From assembly GCA_019448385.1 (NCBI GenBank), contig JAGTXO010000013.1, positions 620,001 to 684,000 of the forward strand: a DNA stretch of 64,000 nt, read 5' to 3'. The notes beneath the pieces are model-generated. The model saw only the letters and a program-made list of their open reading frames with translations, had not been told where the DNA came from and searched no databases. The DNA comes from Diacronema lutheri (lineage: Eukaryota; Haptophyta; Pavlovophyceae; Pavlovales; Pavlovaceae). This document shows, piece by piece, positions 1-13,526 of this stretch (within the stretch, counting starts at the first letter, position 1; the number at the start of each line of letters is the position of its first letter). The position numbers and the translations under genes are program-made.

Positions 1-1602
1 ACTTTGCGCACGTTCGCGCGTGCGAAGCGCTCGCCCGTGCGCGCGTCGAGCACGAGCGACGAGGGCGACGGGAGCGAATCGCCGAGGCCGCCAAGCGCGG
101 CGGCAGAGACGACGCGGCCGTTCGGCAGCGCGTACGGCGGATTGGCCTCGTCCATGCGCGCGCCCGTCAGCTCGCAGAGCAGCGCCGAGCGCGTGTGGTG
201 CGCACACGGCAGCCGTGCGGCAAGCGGCCGGAGATGGCGGGAGCATGCCGGGCACCTGCTTGCGCGCTCGCGCCGGCGGCGCACGCCGGCATCGAGGCCG
301 GCGCCGTCGGGCTCCTCGTCCGCGTCCGCGTGGTCGTCGCCGCCGCCGCCGCCCTCGACGCACGTGGCGTTGCGCAGCGCGGCGAGCCCCGCGGAGAGCG
401 CGAGGAGGAGCGGCGGCCGCTCGGGCGCGCAGTTGAGCAGGCGGTGCTCGCGCACGAACCGCGCCTCGAGCGCTGCCCACGCGCTCTCGGCGAAGAGCGG
501 CGCGTACGCGGCGCTCGCGACCGGCGCGCTCGCAAACGCCGTCGTCGCCATCGCTCGTTGGATGAGTGCCATGTGAGCGGCGGAGTGCGCGGGGAAGTGC
601 GCGCGCGCGTAGGCGATCGCGCGGCCACGCTCGCTCGCGCGCACGAGCTCGACGAACTCCTGCGTGCAACGGGCGGCCGGCGCGCCGAACGGCCGTGCGG
701 CCGCACGTCACGCGCGCGGGCGAACGGGAGGGGCGCGCGCGCGCGCGCGCGCGTCGCCGACCTGCAGACGGAGGAGGAATTCAAAGTCGGAGTGATGCCT
801 GCGTAGGCGTGCGCGGTGCTCCGCTGCCCACGCGAGCGCCGGAGCGCACTCGCGCCGGCGCAGCGCCGCAACGATCGCACCCGCCTGCGCGTACATGGCA
901 CCATCCACGTCCGCGTCGACGCCAGACGCGGCGCCGAGCGCGTTCGCCGTCTCGGAGAGGCCCACCTGGTGGAGGTAGTCGGCGAGCAAGCGCGTGGTGC
1001 GCTCGGCGTGCTCCACCCCCGCCGCGCGCCGCGCGGGCTCACCGTCGACATCGACGTGCGCCGGCGCCATGTCAACCTCGGCGCCGGCGCCGCCATTGCC
1101 GCCGCACGGCGCGTCACACGCGCCAAAAGCGCCGGCCGAGCCCAAGGGATGGGCGGACGCATGGCCGGCGTGGGCACGACCGGCGTGGGCGAGCGCGGCG
1201 AGCGACGAGAGCCGCGCCTTGCAGCGCTGCAGATGCACCTCCTGCTCGGCGTGCCCTTGCTCAAGCTGCGGGTGGCGCGCGCGCGGGCACGGTGGCGCGC
1301 GCGCGGCGCACGTGAGACGCACGCAGCGCGATGCGCATAAAGCAGAGCGGCATCACGTGGCGCGCGCGCGTCCACCGCACCTTGCGCTTCAAGCCGTGCA
1401 GCTGGCCGACGAGCGCGCCAATCCGCGCGCGCGCGTCGTCGTCGTGTAGCGAGCGCGCGGCCGCGGCGGCGCCGAGTTGCTGCACGTCGTCGAGGATGGC
1501 GGCGAGCTCCTTCTCTGTGCGTTTGTGCTGAGCGCGGCACGCGATGCTCATCTGCTCCGCCGGCACGCGGATCAGCGGCTGGTCGAGCGCCGGGACGGCC
1601 AT
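1..1602 (-). CDS. MAEA: GID9/MAEA-like subunit of the GID/CTLH E3 ubiquitin ligase (3' end cut by window)
   Basis: Three exons read on the minus strand: 1602-1381, 1265-762 and 659 to beyond position 1. The introns (1380-1266 and 761-660) are GT-AG and the joins keep phase. Exon 1 encodes the N-terminal helix with LKRK before the donor. Exon 2 carries a LisH motif (LLADYLHQVGLSETANALG) and the start of a CTLH domain (ALRRRECAPALAWAAEH, then RARLRRHHSDFEFLLRLQ). Exon 3 continues with EFVELVRASERGRAIAYARAHF and a degenerate RING-like C-terminus: CPAC, then LPCAHHTRSALLCELTG, then MDEANPPYALPNGRV. This order is the MAEA/Fyv10 order. The family works with RMD5 in a cytosolic ubiquitin ligase that degrades metabolic enzymes such as gluconeogenic ones. 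The last few residues lie outside the window. The start at 1602 is the only Met that precedes the conserved helix. Confidence 0.85.
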
Positions 1603-1696
1603 TCGGCGCGAATGCGCCCGTCCACCTGTTGGAGCGCCTCCAGAGAAGAGTCCTGCTGCTGGAGCAGTGTAAGTATTCGGTTACGGGTTGGGCTCC

Positions 1697-4021
1697 ATGC
1701 CCACCGACAGCGGCGCGCCGCCGCCGACGATTCGGCGCACGGTCACGTGGGACCGTGGGGTGATGACGAGCAGCATGGTGACGCCGGCGGGGGCTGCCTT
1801 GAGCATCCAGACACCGGCCGTCGCCGCGGTGCCCAGCGCGCCGTCCAATGGCCCCGCGACACAGCTGGCCACGAGCTCGGCGCCGGCGCTGCGCGCGCCG
1901 TCGCTGCACGCCTTCACGCCGGCTGAGGAGGAGACGGAGGTGCCGACGCCGCCGCCCGACGCGGAGGCGCTTGCCGGTTCACTCCTCCCGCGCCTCAAGC
2001 AACGGCTCCGCGAGGCGTTCTCGTGGCGCCTCTGCTCATCGCACCACGCCCTCGACATGTGGGCGTACGTCAACTGGTCGGGCTCAATCACGACGCCGAC
2101 GCGCGTGCACAGGCCAGGCTCGGACGCGGCAATCGGCGCGCTGATCCACGCGGCGCGTCGCTCCGGCCTCTCGATCCGCGTCGCGGGCGCGGGCGGTACG
2201 CTCTCGCCGTGCGTCTGCTCTGAGGCGGACGCAGGCCGCGCGCTCGTCCTCGATCTGAGCGCGTACGCCGAGCCGGCGCAGCCGAGCCTGCTGATCGACC
2301 GGGCGGCGTGCCGCGTGTGGGTGAACGCGGGGTGGAGCCTCTCCAAACTTTGCGCGCGCGTGCAGCTCCAGTTCCCGCGCTTCTTCCTCCCGTCCACCGC
2401 GGCGGGCGGGCCGGCGGCGACGGTCGGCGGCGTCATTGCTTCTTGCGCGCACGGCACGTCCTCTGACTTTGGCCTGCTTGCGGACGCGGTGCTCTCGCTG
2501 CGAGTGATCGGCGCGGACGGCACGCCGCGCCTCGTCACCAGCTTTGACGAGCTCCGTTTCTGGCGCTGCTCGTTTGGCCTTCTCGGTGTGATTACTCATG
2601 TTGAGTTGCAGTTCCTGCGTCTCGGCGCGTGTGAGCCGCGCCACCGCGAGCTGCAGCTGCGGCTGCCGGGCGGGCAGGTGGCGGGCGAGGCGGGCGCGCA
2701 GGACGAGGCCGCGCTCGTCGAACTTCGCGCCGCGCTTGGCCTCAAGACGGGCGGCGAGCAACGCGCGCCCGCGTGGCGTGAATTCCTGTTCAACCCCTAT
2801 TCAGCCAAGGCGTTGCAGCTCGCGTGGGCGGTCGAAGAGTCGACGCAGCCGCAGCCGACGCCGCCCAATTCGGGCTCCTTTGTCGACCGGCGCAAGCTGC
2901 TGCAGCCCGCGCCCGCGCTCGGCAAGCAGAGCAGTGGCGGGCAGCTCGGCGCCGGCGCTCAGCTGCTTGGCCCGCCGCGTGCCTTCCTGTCCGACGTCTT
3001 TCGCCCGCCATCGTACGAGGCGGGCGCGCCCGGCCGCGCAGCCGCGCGCATGTGGTCGCAGCGGCTGAGCGACGGCGCGCGCTGGTCGCACGCGGGCTGC
3101 AGCGCCGCCATCGACGTGGTGATGAACGAGGCCGCGCGCGCAATCTCCGACTCATGCCTCGCGCCGCACGACCTGGCCTTCGTCCAGCGGCCGCGCGAGT
3201 CGACGGCGCTCGGCTACTTCGTGCCGGTGGACGCAGCGGCACGCAACGTGGCGGCGGCGCTGCAGGTTGTCGTCGACGCCGCGCGCGAGCTGCGCGAGGC
3301 CGACTCGCCGTTCAAGCTCGACCTGCCCGTCGAATTCTGCTTCGTCAGAGCGTCCACCGCTGCGCTCCTCTCGCCCATCTGCGCCATTGAGCCCGGCGGC
3401 AGGGGCTGGGGCGAGCGCTCGCGCAGGGGCAGCGGCGAGGCCGTTGCGTTCCTCCACGACATCGCCGGCCCGGGCGACGAGACGTGGCACGTGCTCGACG
3501 AGAGCAATGACGCGGCGCCGCCCGCGATTGCAGACCAGCAGCTCTTCCTCGCCATCGAGCTGCCCGCGCGCACGGGCGGAGCCGTCGACGGCGGCTTTCG
3601 CGCCACGATCGCCCCGACGTCGGCCGCGGGCGTGGGCATGTCGTCCGCATCCGTCACGCCCCGCTTGTCCAGCGCCGCCCCCAGCTCGACGTTTGGCGCG
3701 CGCAAGGCGTCGGCGCAGACCGAGGCTTTGGCGGCTGTGTTCGCGCGCGTCGAGGCCGGCTGGCGCGCCATCTCGCCGCTTGCCGTGCCGCAACTTGGCA
3801 GCATCTTTGGCATGGCGCCGCACGGCACCGACATGGCCACCTCGGCGGGCCCGCGCCCCTTCGTCGCGCACGTGGCGCGCAGTGCGATTGCCCCGGAGCG
3901 GCGTGCGCTCTTCTGCGCGAAGATGCGCGAGCTCGACCCGGAGGGCATCTTCAGCGCGGGGCGCGACTGGGTTGACCTGCTCCTGCGCGACGAAGAGCAG
4001 GCCGCCGCACAGCTCGGCTGA
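1697..4021 (+). CDS. FAD-linked oxidoreductase of the sugar-lactone oxidase type
   Basis: Single exon, 774 residues from the ATG at 1697; the in-frame codon at 1688 is TTG. Residues about 130-300 are an FAD-binding PCMH fold: RVAGAGGTLSP in the pyrophosphate-binding part, VNAGWSLSKL, then AAGGPAATVGGVIASCAHGT followed by DFGLLADAVLSLRVIGADG and FWRCSFGLLGVITHVELQF. This series is shared with L-gulono-, D-arabinono- and L-galactono-lactone oxidases or dehydrogenases, which make ascorbate-type acids. The C-terminus has the family-like LDPEGIFSAGRDW. Long Pro/Ala insertions make it larger than the usual 450-600 residues, and the exact substrate cannot be read. The N-terminal 80 residues are low in complexity and could be a targeting extension. 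It is divergent from the GID9 gene, with 94 bp between the two ATGs. Confidence 0.75.
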   Translation: MPTDSGAPPPTIRRTVTWDRGVMTSSMVTPAGAALSIQTPAVAAVPSAPSNGPATQLATSSAPALRAPSLHAFTPAEEETEVPTPPPDAEALAGSLLPRLKQRLREAFSWRLCSSHHALDMWAYVNWSGSITTPTRVHRPGSDAAIGALIHAARRSGLSIRVAGAGGTLSPCVCSEADAGRALVLDLSAYAEPAQPSLLIDRAACRVWVNAGWSLSKLCARVQLQFPRFFLPSTAAGGPAATVGGVIASCAHGTSSDFGLLADAVLSLRVIGADGTPRLVTSFDELRFWRCSFGLLGVITHVELQFLRLGACEPRHRELQLRLPGGQVAGEAGAQDEAALVELRAALGLKTGGEQRAPAWREFLFNPYSAKALQLAWAVEESTQPQPTPPNSGSFVDRRKLLQPAPALGKQSSGGQLGAGAQLLGPPRAFLSDVFRPPSYEAGAPGRAAARMWSQRLSDGARWSHAGCSAAIDVVMNEAARAISDSCLAPHDLAFVQRPRESTALGYFVPVDAAARNVAAALQVVVDAARELREADSPFKLDLPVEFCFVRASTAALLSPICAIEPGGRGWGERSRRGSGEAVAFLHDIAGPGDETWHVLDESNDAAPPAIADQQLFLAIELPARTGGAVDGGFRATIAPTSAAGVGMSSASVTPRLSSAAPSSTFGARKASAQTEALAAVFARVEAGWRAISPLAVPQLGSIFGMAPHGTDMATSAGPRPFVAHVARSAIAPERRALFCAKMRELDPEGIFSAGRDWVDLLLRDEEQAAAQLG

Positions 4022-4257
4022 TGCCGAGCTGATGGATCAGGCTGTGCTGACGTAGAAGCCATCAGCACAGTCACGACTCGGCTGAAGTGACGAGGTATAC
4101 GGCGGCAAGCGTGTGGATCAAACAAACGGGCCATCGGTCCTTGCGAACACTCTGCCCGGCTCTCACGCGCGCCGTCACGTTTCGTCGAGCAACGATGTTT
4201 TCAGCGACTCGCCTGGGTGCACGCGGTCAGGCGGCATGCGGTCAGGCGCGCGCACGC

Positions 4258-4299
4258 GATCAGGCGCACGCGATCAGGCGCACGCGATCAGGCGCACGC
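4258..4299. repeat. Three tandem copies of a 14-bp unit (GATCAGGCGCACGC)
   Basis: Three exact head-to-tail copies, preceded by two diverged GGTCAGGCG-type units from about 4225. It spans the stop codon and 3' flank of the CUE-domain gene, so copy-number change here would alter the very C-terminus of that protein. Confidence 0.8.
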
Positions 4300-4918
4300 G
4301 CGTCTCGCTGGGCCGCTGGGCCCGATTGCGCGGGGCCGGCCGCGCGCCTCCCACCCACGTGCGCAGCACGCTGCGCGCGCGTGCGGCCATCGCACCTTTG
4401 ATGCCCGACGTTACCTGCCGCTGCCGCATCCGCGCCAGCTGCTTCAGCAGCGCGTCGCGCACGCCCTCCGGCTGCTGGTGAAACTGCGCGTGCGCGGCGG
4501 AGCCCTCCTGCTGGATGGCTTCGAACATCCGATCCGCGCCCATCGCGCCCCCGCCCGGCCGCGCTCGCTCCTCCGCGGCAAACTGCTGGAAGAGCTGGAG
4601 GGCGAGCAGCTCGTCCTCTTTGATCTGGCGCTCCTCGGCGGAGAGCCCGTCGGCGGAGAGCGAGGCGACTGAGGCGCTGTCTCCATCCGTGATCGCAAGC
4701 AGCGCCTCCAGCGCGCGCTCGAGACTGTTGGCCGAGCTTTCCGCCACCGCCTCGATGACCGCGCGCTCCACCTGCGGGAACATGTTTGCAAGCTCGTCGA
4801 CGACGCCAACCGAGTCGAGACGCGGCACCTGCTCCGGCGGCATCTCGCCAAGCCATGTCTTGTACGGCGCCTCGCTCAACAGCAGCGGCTTGAGCGACAC
4901 GTCGCCGCCCTCCATCTC
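4274..4918 (-). CDS. CUE-domain (ubiquitin-binding) protein, unknown role
   Basis: 214 residues if started at the ATG at 4918 (MEGGDVSLKPLLL). The frame stays open upstream to 5146, but that part is Arg/Pro-rich and runs into the kinesin 3' end, so I prefer the internal Met. Residues about 40-80 read VVDELANMFPQVERAVIEAV, then SANSLERALEALLAI. This is a CUE fold with the M-F-P signature and the C-terminal di-leucine-like helix end. CUE domains bind mono-ubiquitin, as in Tollip, Vps9 and Cue1. After it comes a Glu/Gln-rich helical segment (ALQLFQQFAAEE) and a basic tail that enters a short tandem repeat. There is no membrane segment. No partner can be inferred from its neighbours. Confidence 0.65.
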   Translation of the reverse strand, partial: EMEGGDVSLKPLLLSEAPYKTWLGEMPPEQVPRLDSVGVVDELANMFPQVERAVIEAVAESSANSLERALEALLAITDGDSASVASLSADGLSAEERQIKEDELLALQLFQQFAAEERARPGGGAMGADRMFEAIQQEGSAAHAQFHQQPEGVRDALLKQLARMRQRQVTSGIKGAMAARARSVLRTWVGGARPAPRNRAQRPSETRVRLIACA

Positions 4919-5096
4919 GGGATGGAGGGCCAAAGGCGCCGGCCTCGCCGGGGAGGATGGCGGTCTTCTTTCTCTCCCAGTGAGCGGTGCATGTCTGACT
5001 GACGGCCATTGGGCCCCTACACGCCGCGCGAACGACCGCGACCCTGTCCGTCCAGCACGGCCTTGTGCGCGCACGCGCATTCGACGGTGCGAGCGC

Positions 5097-8318
<3,222 letters not shown>

Positions 8319-8573
8319 GATGGGCGTCCCGCCAGCTGAGCGTTCAAACGGCCGTGGCGCGCAAAAACGCTGTCAGGTCAACGTGCATCTCCCACTCCCA
8401 GGCACTCTCACTGAGATCGTCTCCGCGGCTCTGGCTCGAGCCCCCGGGCAAGCTGTGAAAGACGGAAGGCAAGCGTTGCGCTCCTGGCCCTCGGCCTCGC
8501 ACCTGCCGCGACGGGCTGTCGGCGTGTATCCGCCGGCCGGGCGGCCTCCGGCTTCGCCGACAAGCAAGCCCGC

Positions 8574-9435
8574 TCAGCTGGGTGGCAAGTCGGCGTCCGA
8601 CATGCGCGAGCTGTTGCCGTGCTGAGTCGGCAGGACTGCCGGCTTGAGGATCGTGCCGGGCGCACCGCAGTTGGACACAGCGACGACGCCAGTGCGACCC
8701 ATCTCCACGATCTCAAACTTGTCCATCAGCGCAATGAACGAGTCCACCTTGGCCGGGTGGTCGGCCAGCTTGATCAGCAGCTGTGTCGCCGAGACGTCGA
8801 CGACCGAGCCGCGGAAGAGGTTTGCGAGCTCAACCACTTCTGAGCGCGTGCCTTCGCGGCCGGTCGTGTTCACCTTGATGAGCGCGAGGTCGATGAGCGC
8901 CGACGTCTCGGATGAGAGCTCGACAACCTCGCGCACCTGCACCATCGCCTCCATCTGCCGCCGCAGCTGGTCCAGTTTGCCGAGCGTGCCGGAAGACTGA
9001 ATCGTCATCCGGCTCATGCCCGGCAGGTTGGTCGTGCCCTGCCGAGTGACGCGCGTGCGAGCCGAGAGCGGGCGGGAGCAGGCATGGTGGGAGCAGGCAT
9101 GGTGTCGGGCGGGCGAACGACCGCATGTAGCGGGCGCGTGTGAGCGCACGGCCAGCTTCCACTCACCAGTACGCTGTGCGCACGCTAGGCGCCGGAGCGT
9201 GCACACCAGCGCGCAGCACGGGCGCGCGCGGCGCGGCGGCCGCGCGCACGACGACGAGCGAGTCAATGTTGAAGCCGCGCGAGGAGAAGAAGCCAGAAAT
9301 GCGTGAGAGGACGCCCGGCTCGTTCACTACGAGCGCGGCGAATGTCTTGCGCATCGTGGGCTGCGCGGGCGCACTCCCAATCCACCGCCGGCCGGCTGGA
9401 GCCAACGCTCGGACCGCATGTGAGCGCGACATCAT
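8574..9435 (-). CDS. ilvH: Acetolactate synthase small (regulatory) subunit, organelle-targeted
   Basis: Two exons, 9435-9250 and 9038-8574; intron 9249-9039 is GTGCGC...CAG, phase 0. The first 25 or so residues are Ser/Arg/Ala-rich and look like a transit peptide. The ACT domain follows: [28 protein letters not shown] joined over the intron to [16 protein letters not shown], the usual IlvH order. The C-terminal regulatory half includes [21 protein letters not shown] and [21 protein letters not shown]. The subunit confers activity and valine feedback on acetolactate synthase, the first common step of branched-chain amino-acid synthesis, in plastids of algae and plants. It is a single-ACT, bacterial-length version, not the duplicated plant form. 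Confidence 0.9.
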
Positions 9436-9850
9436 GGCTCCCTAATCCTCTTGTCACGTGCCACTGGCTGAGTGTGTGAGAGTTCACAAGTCGTTTGACA
9501 GGACAGAGTAGGCGTGCTCGCGCATTGCTCACCAATGCGCGCTATGCCTCATGTGAGTCGCAGTCGAATCGTTGCTGGCCATGAAATGCTTGAGTGCCAC
9601 ACTGACAAGGAGCGTGGCTGCACCTGGCCAGCCCCAACGCCGAGGGCCGTCGCACCGGGCTGACGCGCGGCGCGCGTGCGAGCGGCGCGTGCGCTGTGCG
9701 GAGGGCGCACGCTCCCAGCGCAGCGAACGCTCGATGCGATGCGGCGACGGGCGGCGACGAGCGCGCCCGGCGCATCCGAGCTGCGCGGCCGGGGTGTGCC
9801 CGCTCCGCCGGTGAGGCGGTCAGAGCGGGGGAGGCGCGAGCTTTGCGAGG
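9436..9850. other. Intergenic stretch between two minus-strand genes, no feature seen
   Basis: This 415-bp stretch lies 5' of the acetolactate synthase subunit and 3' of H2A.Z. I see no conserved reading frame, RNA gene or repeat in it. It presumably holds the promoter of the former and the 3' end of the latter. Confidence 0.4.
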
Positions 9851-10458
9851 CTAATCCTTGGCCGACTTCTTCTTGAGCAGCGACTTGTGGATGTGCGGGA
9901 TGACACCGCCGCCCGCGATCGTCGCCTTGATGAGCGTGTCGAGCTCCTCGTCGCCGCGGATGGCGAGCTGGAGGTGGCGCGGGGTGATGCGCTTGACGCG
10001 AAGATCCTTGGAGGCGTTGCCCGCGAGCTCGAGCACCTCGGCCGTGAGGTACTCGAGGATTGCCGCAGAGTATACGGCGGCGGTCGCGCCGACGCGGCCC
10101 TTGGCCGTGACACGCTGCTTGAGGTGCCTGTGGATGCGGCCAACCGGGAACTGCAGACCGGCGCGCGACGAGCGCGAGACCGACTTCTTAGCCTTGAGCT
10201 TAGCCTCTCCCTTCACCTGCGCGCCTCGGCCGAAGGCGCGGGCGCGGCAGGGCGAGCGCGCACACGCGCGCGCGGCGCGACGCGCAGGTGATCTCGTGTC
10301 AGTCGCGCGCGCGCGGGCGGGTGCGGTGTGGCGCGGCGCGCGCGGCGCGCCGTGCGCGCGCGGTGTTTGGCGGCACACGCGCGCGGCGCGTCGACGCCGC
10401 GCGCGCCAGGGCGCACGTGCCGCTGGTGCGCGACCTCCGCGCGCACCTTTGACGACAT
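9851..10458 (-). CDS. H2AZ: Histone H2A.Z variant
   Basis: Exon 1 is tiny (10458-10447), encoding only MSSK. It is followed by a 230-bp GT-AG intron (10446-10217) and exon 2 (10216-9851). The joined protein starts [16 protein letters not shown] and has the H2A fold ([18 protein letters not shown]). The variant-specific M6/docking region reads [20 protein letters not shown], then [31 protein letters not shown] in place of the canonical GGVLPNI, together with the shorter tail, marks H2A.Z. It replaces H2A at promoters and boundaries. The Lys-rich N-terminal tail is the usual acetylation target. It is divergent from the UvrD helicase gene, with 151 bp between the ATGs. Confidence 0.93.
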
Positions 10459-10609
10459 GTTCAACGATCTTCCTGCTGGCTGGCTGCTGGTCTCTCGCGG
10501 GTTTTTTGAAGGGCTGTACTGGCCGATCATACCCGGACTGGACTGTCCGGGTGGAAGCGAAGCGGAGAAGCGCGTGGAGAACGATGTCCAGCTGAAGAAT
10601 ACAAGGATC

Positions 10610-13414
10610 ATGCGCGGCGCCCTCGTGGTGCGACCATTTGCCGTGCTGTTCGCATGCACGCACAACGCATTCGCGGCATGTGCGCACGCGCACGTCGCCA
10701 GCGCGCGCCTCGTCGGCTCGCATGCGCGCCCGCCGCTCGTGCAAGGCGCGCCGCGGCAGGCTGTGCGCGCTACGGCCACGCCGCGCGCGACCGTGGCGGT
10801 GACGGCGGGCCGGGCGGCGCAGCTGCAGCTTTCGTCGGCCGTGCTCGACGGTCTCGATGACGATCAGCGTTCGGCCGTGCTCGCGCCGCTTGACTGCGTC
10901 GTGCGCGTGTCTGCCGGCCCAGGCTCGGGCAAGACGCGCGTGCTCACGCGGCGCGTGCAGGCGCTCGCCGAACAGCCGTCAGTGCAGCTGCGCTCAGTGC
11001 TCGCGCTCACCTTCTCCAAGAGGGCGGCAGGCGAGCTGCGCGAGCGCCTTGCCGAGCTCCTCGGCCATGAGCGTGCGGCGGAGATGAGCGCGTCCACGTT
11101 CCACCTCTGGTGCGCGCGCGCGCTGCACGTCGACCTGCGGCTGAGCGGCACAGAGTTTGAGGCGCTGGCTGCATCGCGGCTGCGCGAGCTGCACGGGCTC
11201 GAGCCGGGCGCGCCGCTCCCGCCCGACGCCGCCGACGCCGCGCGCCGCCTCGACTCGCAATTTTCGATCGCCGACAGCGACGAGTCGCGCCGCGTGCTCA
11301 AGCAGGTCGTGCCGTCGCTCAAAAAGGCGCTCGCGGCCGCGCACCCGACGATCGCGCTCGACGAGCTCGACTGGTCATCGGCGGCGCTGCTGCGCATGAT
11401 CTCGCTGCACAAGTCGCGCCTCACCACGCCGCCCTCGTCCGCCGACCCGCTCCTGCCTCTGCTGCTCGCGCATTACGAAGAGCAGCTCCTCATGTGCAAC
11501 GCGCTCGACTTTAACGACCTTTTGCACTATATGCGGCGCGCACTCGTCGAGCTGCCGCGCGCGGCGCAACTCGCACACGCGCGATGGGCGCATGTCCTCG
11601 TCGACGAGTGGCAGGATACGGACGGTGTCATGTACGCGATCATCAAGGAGCTCGCCGCGCCGCTTGCCGCGCCCGCGCCCGCAACGCCCGCACACGCCAC
11701 GCCCACGCGCTCGCTCTTCGTGGTTGGCGACGCGGACCAGTCAATCTACCAGTCTCGCGGCGCGATGGCCTCCAACCTCGCCGCGCTTGAGTCTGACTTC
11801 GCCGCGTCCTTCTTGTCGTACGCGCTGCCAAATAACTACCGCTCGACTGAGGCGATCACGACCGTCGCTTCGGCCATCATCGGGCGCAAAGGCGCGACGC
11901 GCGCGGCGCGCACGCCGGCGGCGGCGGCGGCGATGGCGGCGCGGGGCGCGGTCGGCCCACCCGCCGCCGACCGGCAGGTCCTCGTCGTTGGAACGGACAA
12001 CGACGACGAACAGCGCCGGTACGTTGCAGGTGCGATAGCGACGATCACCGGGCTCAGGGGTGCGCCCGGCACGGGCGCGGGCGGCAGGTGCGTGCCGCTC
12101 TCAGAGGTCTGCGTGCTCGGCCGGACGAGCCGCATCGTCCAATCGCTCGAGGCCGCCTTCATCGAGTGCAAGGTGCCGTACGTGCTCGTGGGCGGCACGG
12201 CCATGTTTGATCGCGCCGATGTGAAGGACGCGCTCGCGCACGTGCGGCTTGCGATCGGTGCGGGCGAGCTGGGCGCGCTGGAGCGCGCGGTGACAACGCC
12301 GCGCCGCGGCCTCGGCAAGAGCACGCTCGCGCTCCTCTCCAGCTGGATTGAAGAGGTCGGCGCCGCACGCGCCGCAAAGGGCGAGAGGCGACTGTGCCCG
12401 CGCGACTTCCTCCTCGCGCTCGCGCCGGACGCTGCGCTCGCCGAGCTCGCGGTGGTCGACAGCGAACTCGACGTAGCGGAGCTGCGCGCGCTGCGCGAGC
12501 GCAGCGCGCTCGCGCCGGGCACGATCACCAAGCTCAGCAAGTTTGGCGAGGTCGTTGCGCGCGCGCGCGCACGCGCGCTCGGCAGTGCGCACCTGGGCGA
12601 CGCGATTGAGGCGATCGTCGAGGAGAGCGGGATGAAGCAGCACTTGATCGACCGCGTCGAGGTGGCCGTCGCGTCGGCCGAGGCGGCGCAGCGCATTGCC
12701 GCCGCCGCTGCCGCCACCGCCGCTGCCGCTGCCGCCGCTGCCGGCACGCGCGTCCTCGACGCGCGCGCCGTCAGCGCGCCTGACGGCGAAGATGGTGTGC
12801 TAGCGCACGCGGAGGACGAGCAGGCGGCGCTCGAGCGCGTGCTCAGCCTGGGCAATCTCGCGCGCGCCGACGGGCGCGAGCTCACGCCGCACATGGACGA
12901 TGTGCTCACCTTCCTTGCAAGCGTCACTCTCGACAGCGGAGCATCGGACGGCGAACTCGTCGACGCCGTTCGCCTCATGACGCTGCGCCGCTCCAAGGGG
13001 CTCGAGTTCGAGGTGGTCTTTGTCACGCACTGCGAGGAGGGCACGCTCCCTTCCGGCGGCTGGGCTGGCGCGCCGCTCGACGAGGCCATCATGGACGAGG
13101 AGCGCAGGCTGATGTACGTTGGAGCGACGCGCGCAAAGTCGCGCCTCTACTTCACGTGGAGCAAAATTCGAACGGTCATTGGCAAGAAATCGGGCAAAGG
13201 CTTCGCGGTGTCCGGCGAGATCTCGCGCTTCCTCGCGCAGGCGCGCGTGCAGCTGCGATCCGCGCCCGGCGCCATCGCCTTCAAGAAGGTGGCATCTGCG
13301 CGGTCGGCGGCCGGCGAGCAGCCCGCGCGCAGGCCGAGCGCCGCGGCGTCCATGCGCGAGGAGAACGCGGCGAATCGCGCCAAGATCAAGGAGTTTGAGC
13401 GCCGCTACGGCTGA
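10610..13414 (+). CDS. UvrD/Rep-type superfamily 1A DNA helicase
   Basis: Single exon. The frame opens at 10328, but the first ATG giving a plausible N-terminus is at 10610 ([14 protein letters not shown]), and the next 70 residues are Arg/Ala/His-rich like a transit peptide. Motifs in order: Q-motif region [12 protein letters not shown], Walker [11 protein letters not shown], Ia [16 protein letters not shown], Walker [59 protein letters not shown] and [19 protein letters not shown]. These are the 3'-5' UvrD/PcrA/Srs2 helicase motifs used in repair and in clearing recombinase from DNA. A short poly-Ala microsatellite lies near 12,700. The bacterial style and possible transit peptide suggest an organelle role, but a nuclear Srs2-like role is also possible. 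Confidence 0.88.
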   Translation: MRGALVVRPFAVLFACTHNAFAACAHAHVASARLVGSHARPPLVQGAPRQAVRATATPRATVAVTAGRAAQLQLSSAVLDGLDDDQRSAVLAPLDCVVRVSAGPGSGKTRVLTRRVQALAEQPSVQLRSVLALTFSKRAAGELRERLAELLGHERAAEMSASTFHLWCARALHVDLRLSGTEFEALAASRLRELHGLEPGAPLPPDAADAARRLDSQFSIADSDESRRVLKQVVPSLKKALAAAHPTIALDELDWSSAALLRMISLHKSRLTTPPSSADPLLPLLLAHYEEQLLMCNALDFNDLLHYMRRALVELPRAAQLAHARWAHVLVDEWQDTDGVMYAIIKELAAPLAAPAPATPAHATPTRSLFVVGDADQSIYQSRGAMASNLAALESDFAASFLSYALPNNYRSTEAITTVASAIIGRKGATRAARTPAAAAAMAARGAVGPPAADRQVLVVGTDNDDEQRRYVAGAIATITGLRGAPGTGAGGRCVPLSEVCVLGRTSRIVQSLEAAFIECKVPYVLVGGTAMFDRADVKDALAHVRLAIGAGELGALERAVTTPRRGLGKSTLALLSSWIEEVGAARAAKGERRLCPRDFLLALAPDAALAELAVVDSELDVAELRALRERSALAPGTITKLSKFGEVVARARARALGSAHLGDAIEAIVEESGMKQHLIDRVEVAVASAEAAQRIAAAAAATAAAAAAAAGTRVLDARAVSAPDGEDGVLAHAEDEQAALERVLSLGNLARADGRELTPHMDDVLTFLASVTLDSGASDGELVDAVRLMTLRRSKGLEFEVVFVTHCEEGTLPSGGWAGAPLDEAIMDEERRLMYVGATRAKSRLYFTWSKIRTVIGKKSGKGFAVSGEISRFLAQARVQLRSAPGAIAFKKVASARSAAGEQPARRPSAAASMREENAANRAKIKEFERRYG

Positions 13415-13526
13415 GGCGACAGGAGCACAGACTGTCATGCGGGAGGTTCGGACTGGGTTGTGCTACGGCCGGTCGCGTGTGCCGTCAGCGGGCCGCGCAC
13501 GTGGGAGCCACGCCAGCGATGCCGGC

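Noticed and set aside
167-1909. 580-residue minus-strand open frame
   Set aside because: Shadow frame: Arg/Ala composition without domains; the GID9 exons are in other frames of the same strand.
4258-4299. CRISPR-like array
   Set aside because: The 14-bp units are directly abutting with no spacers and lie in a eukaryotic gene end.
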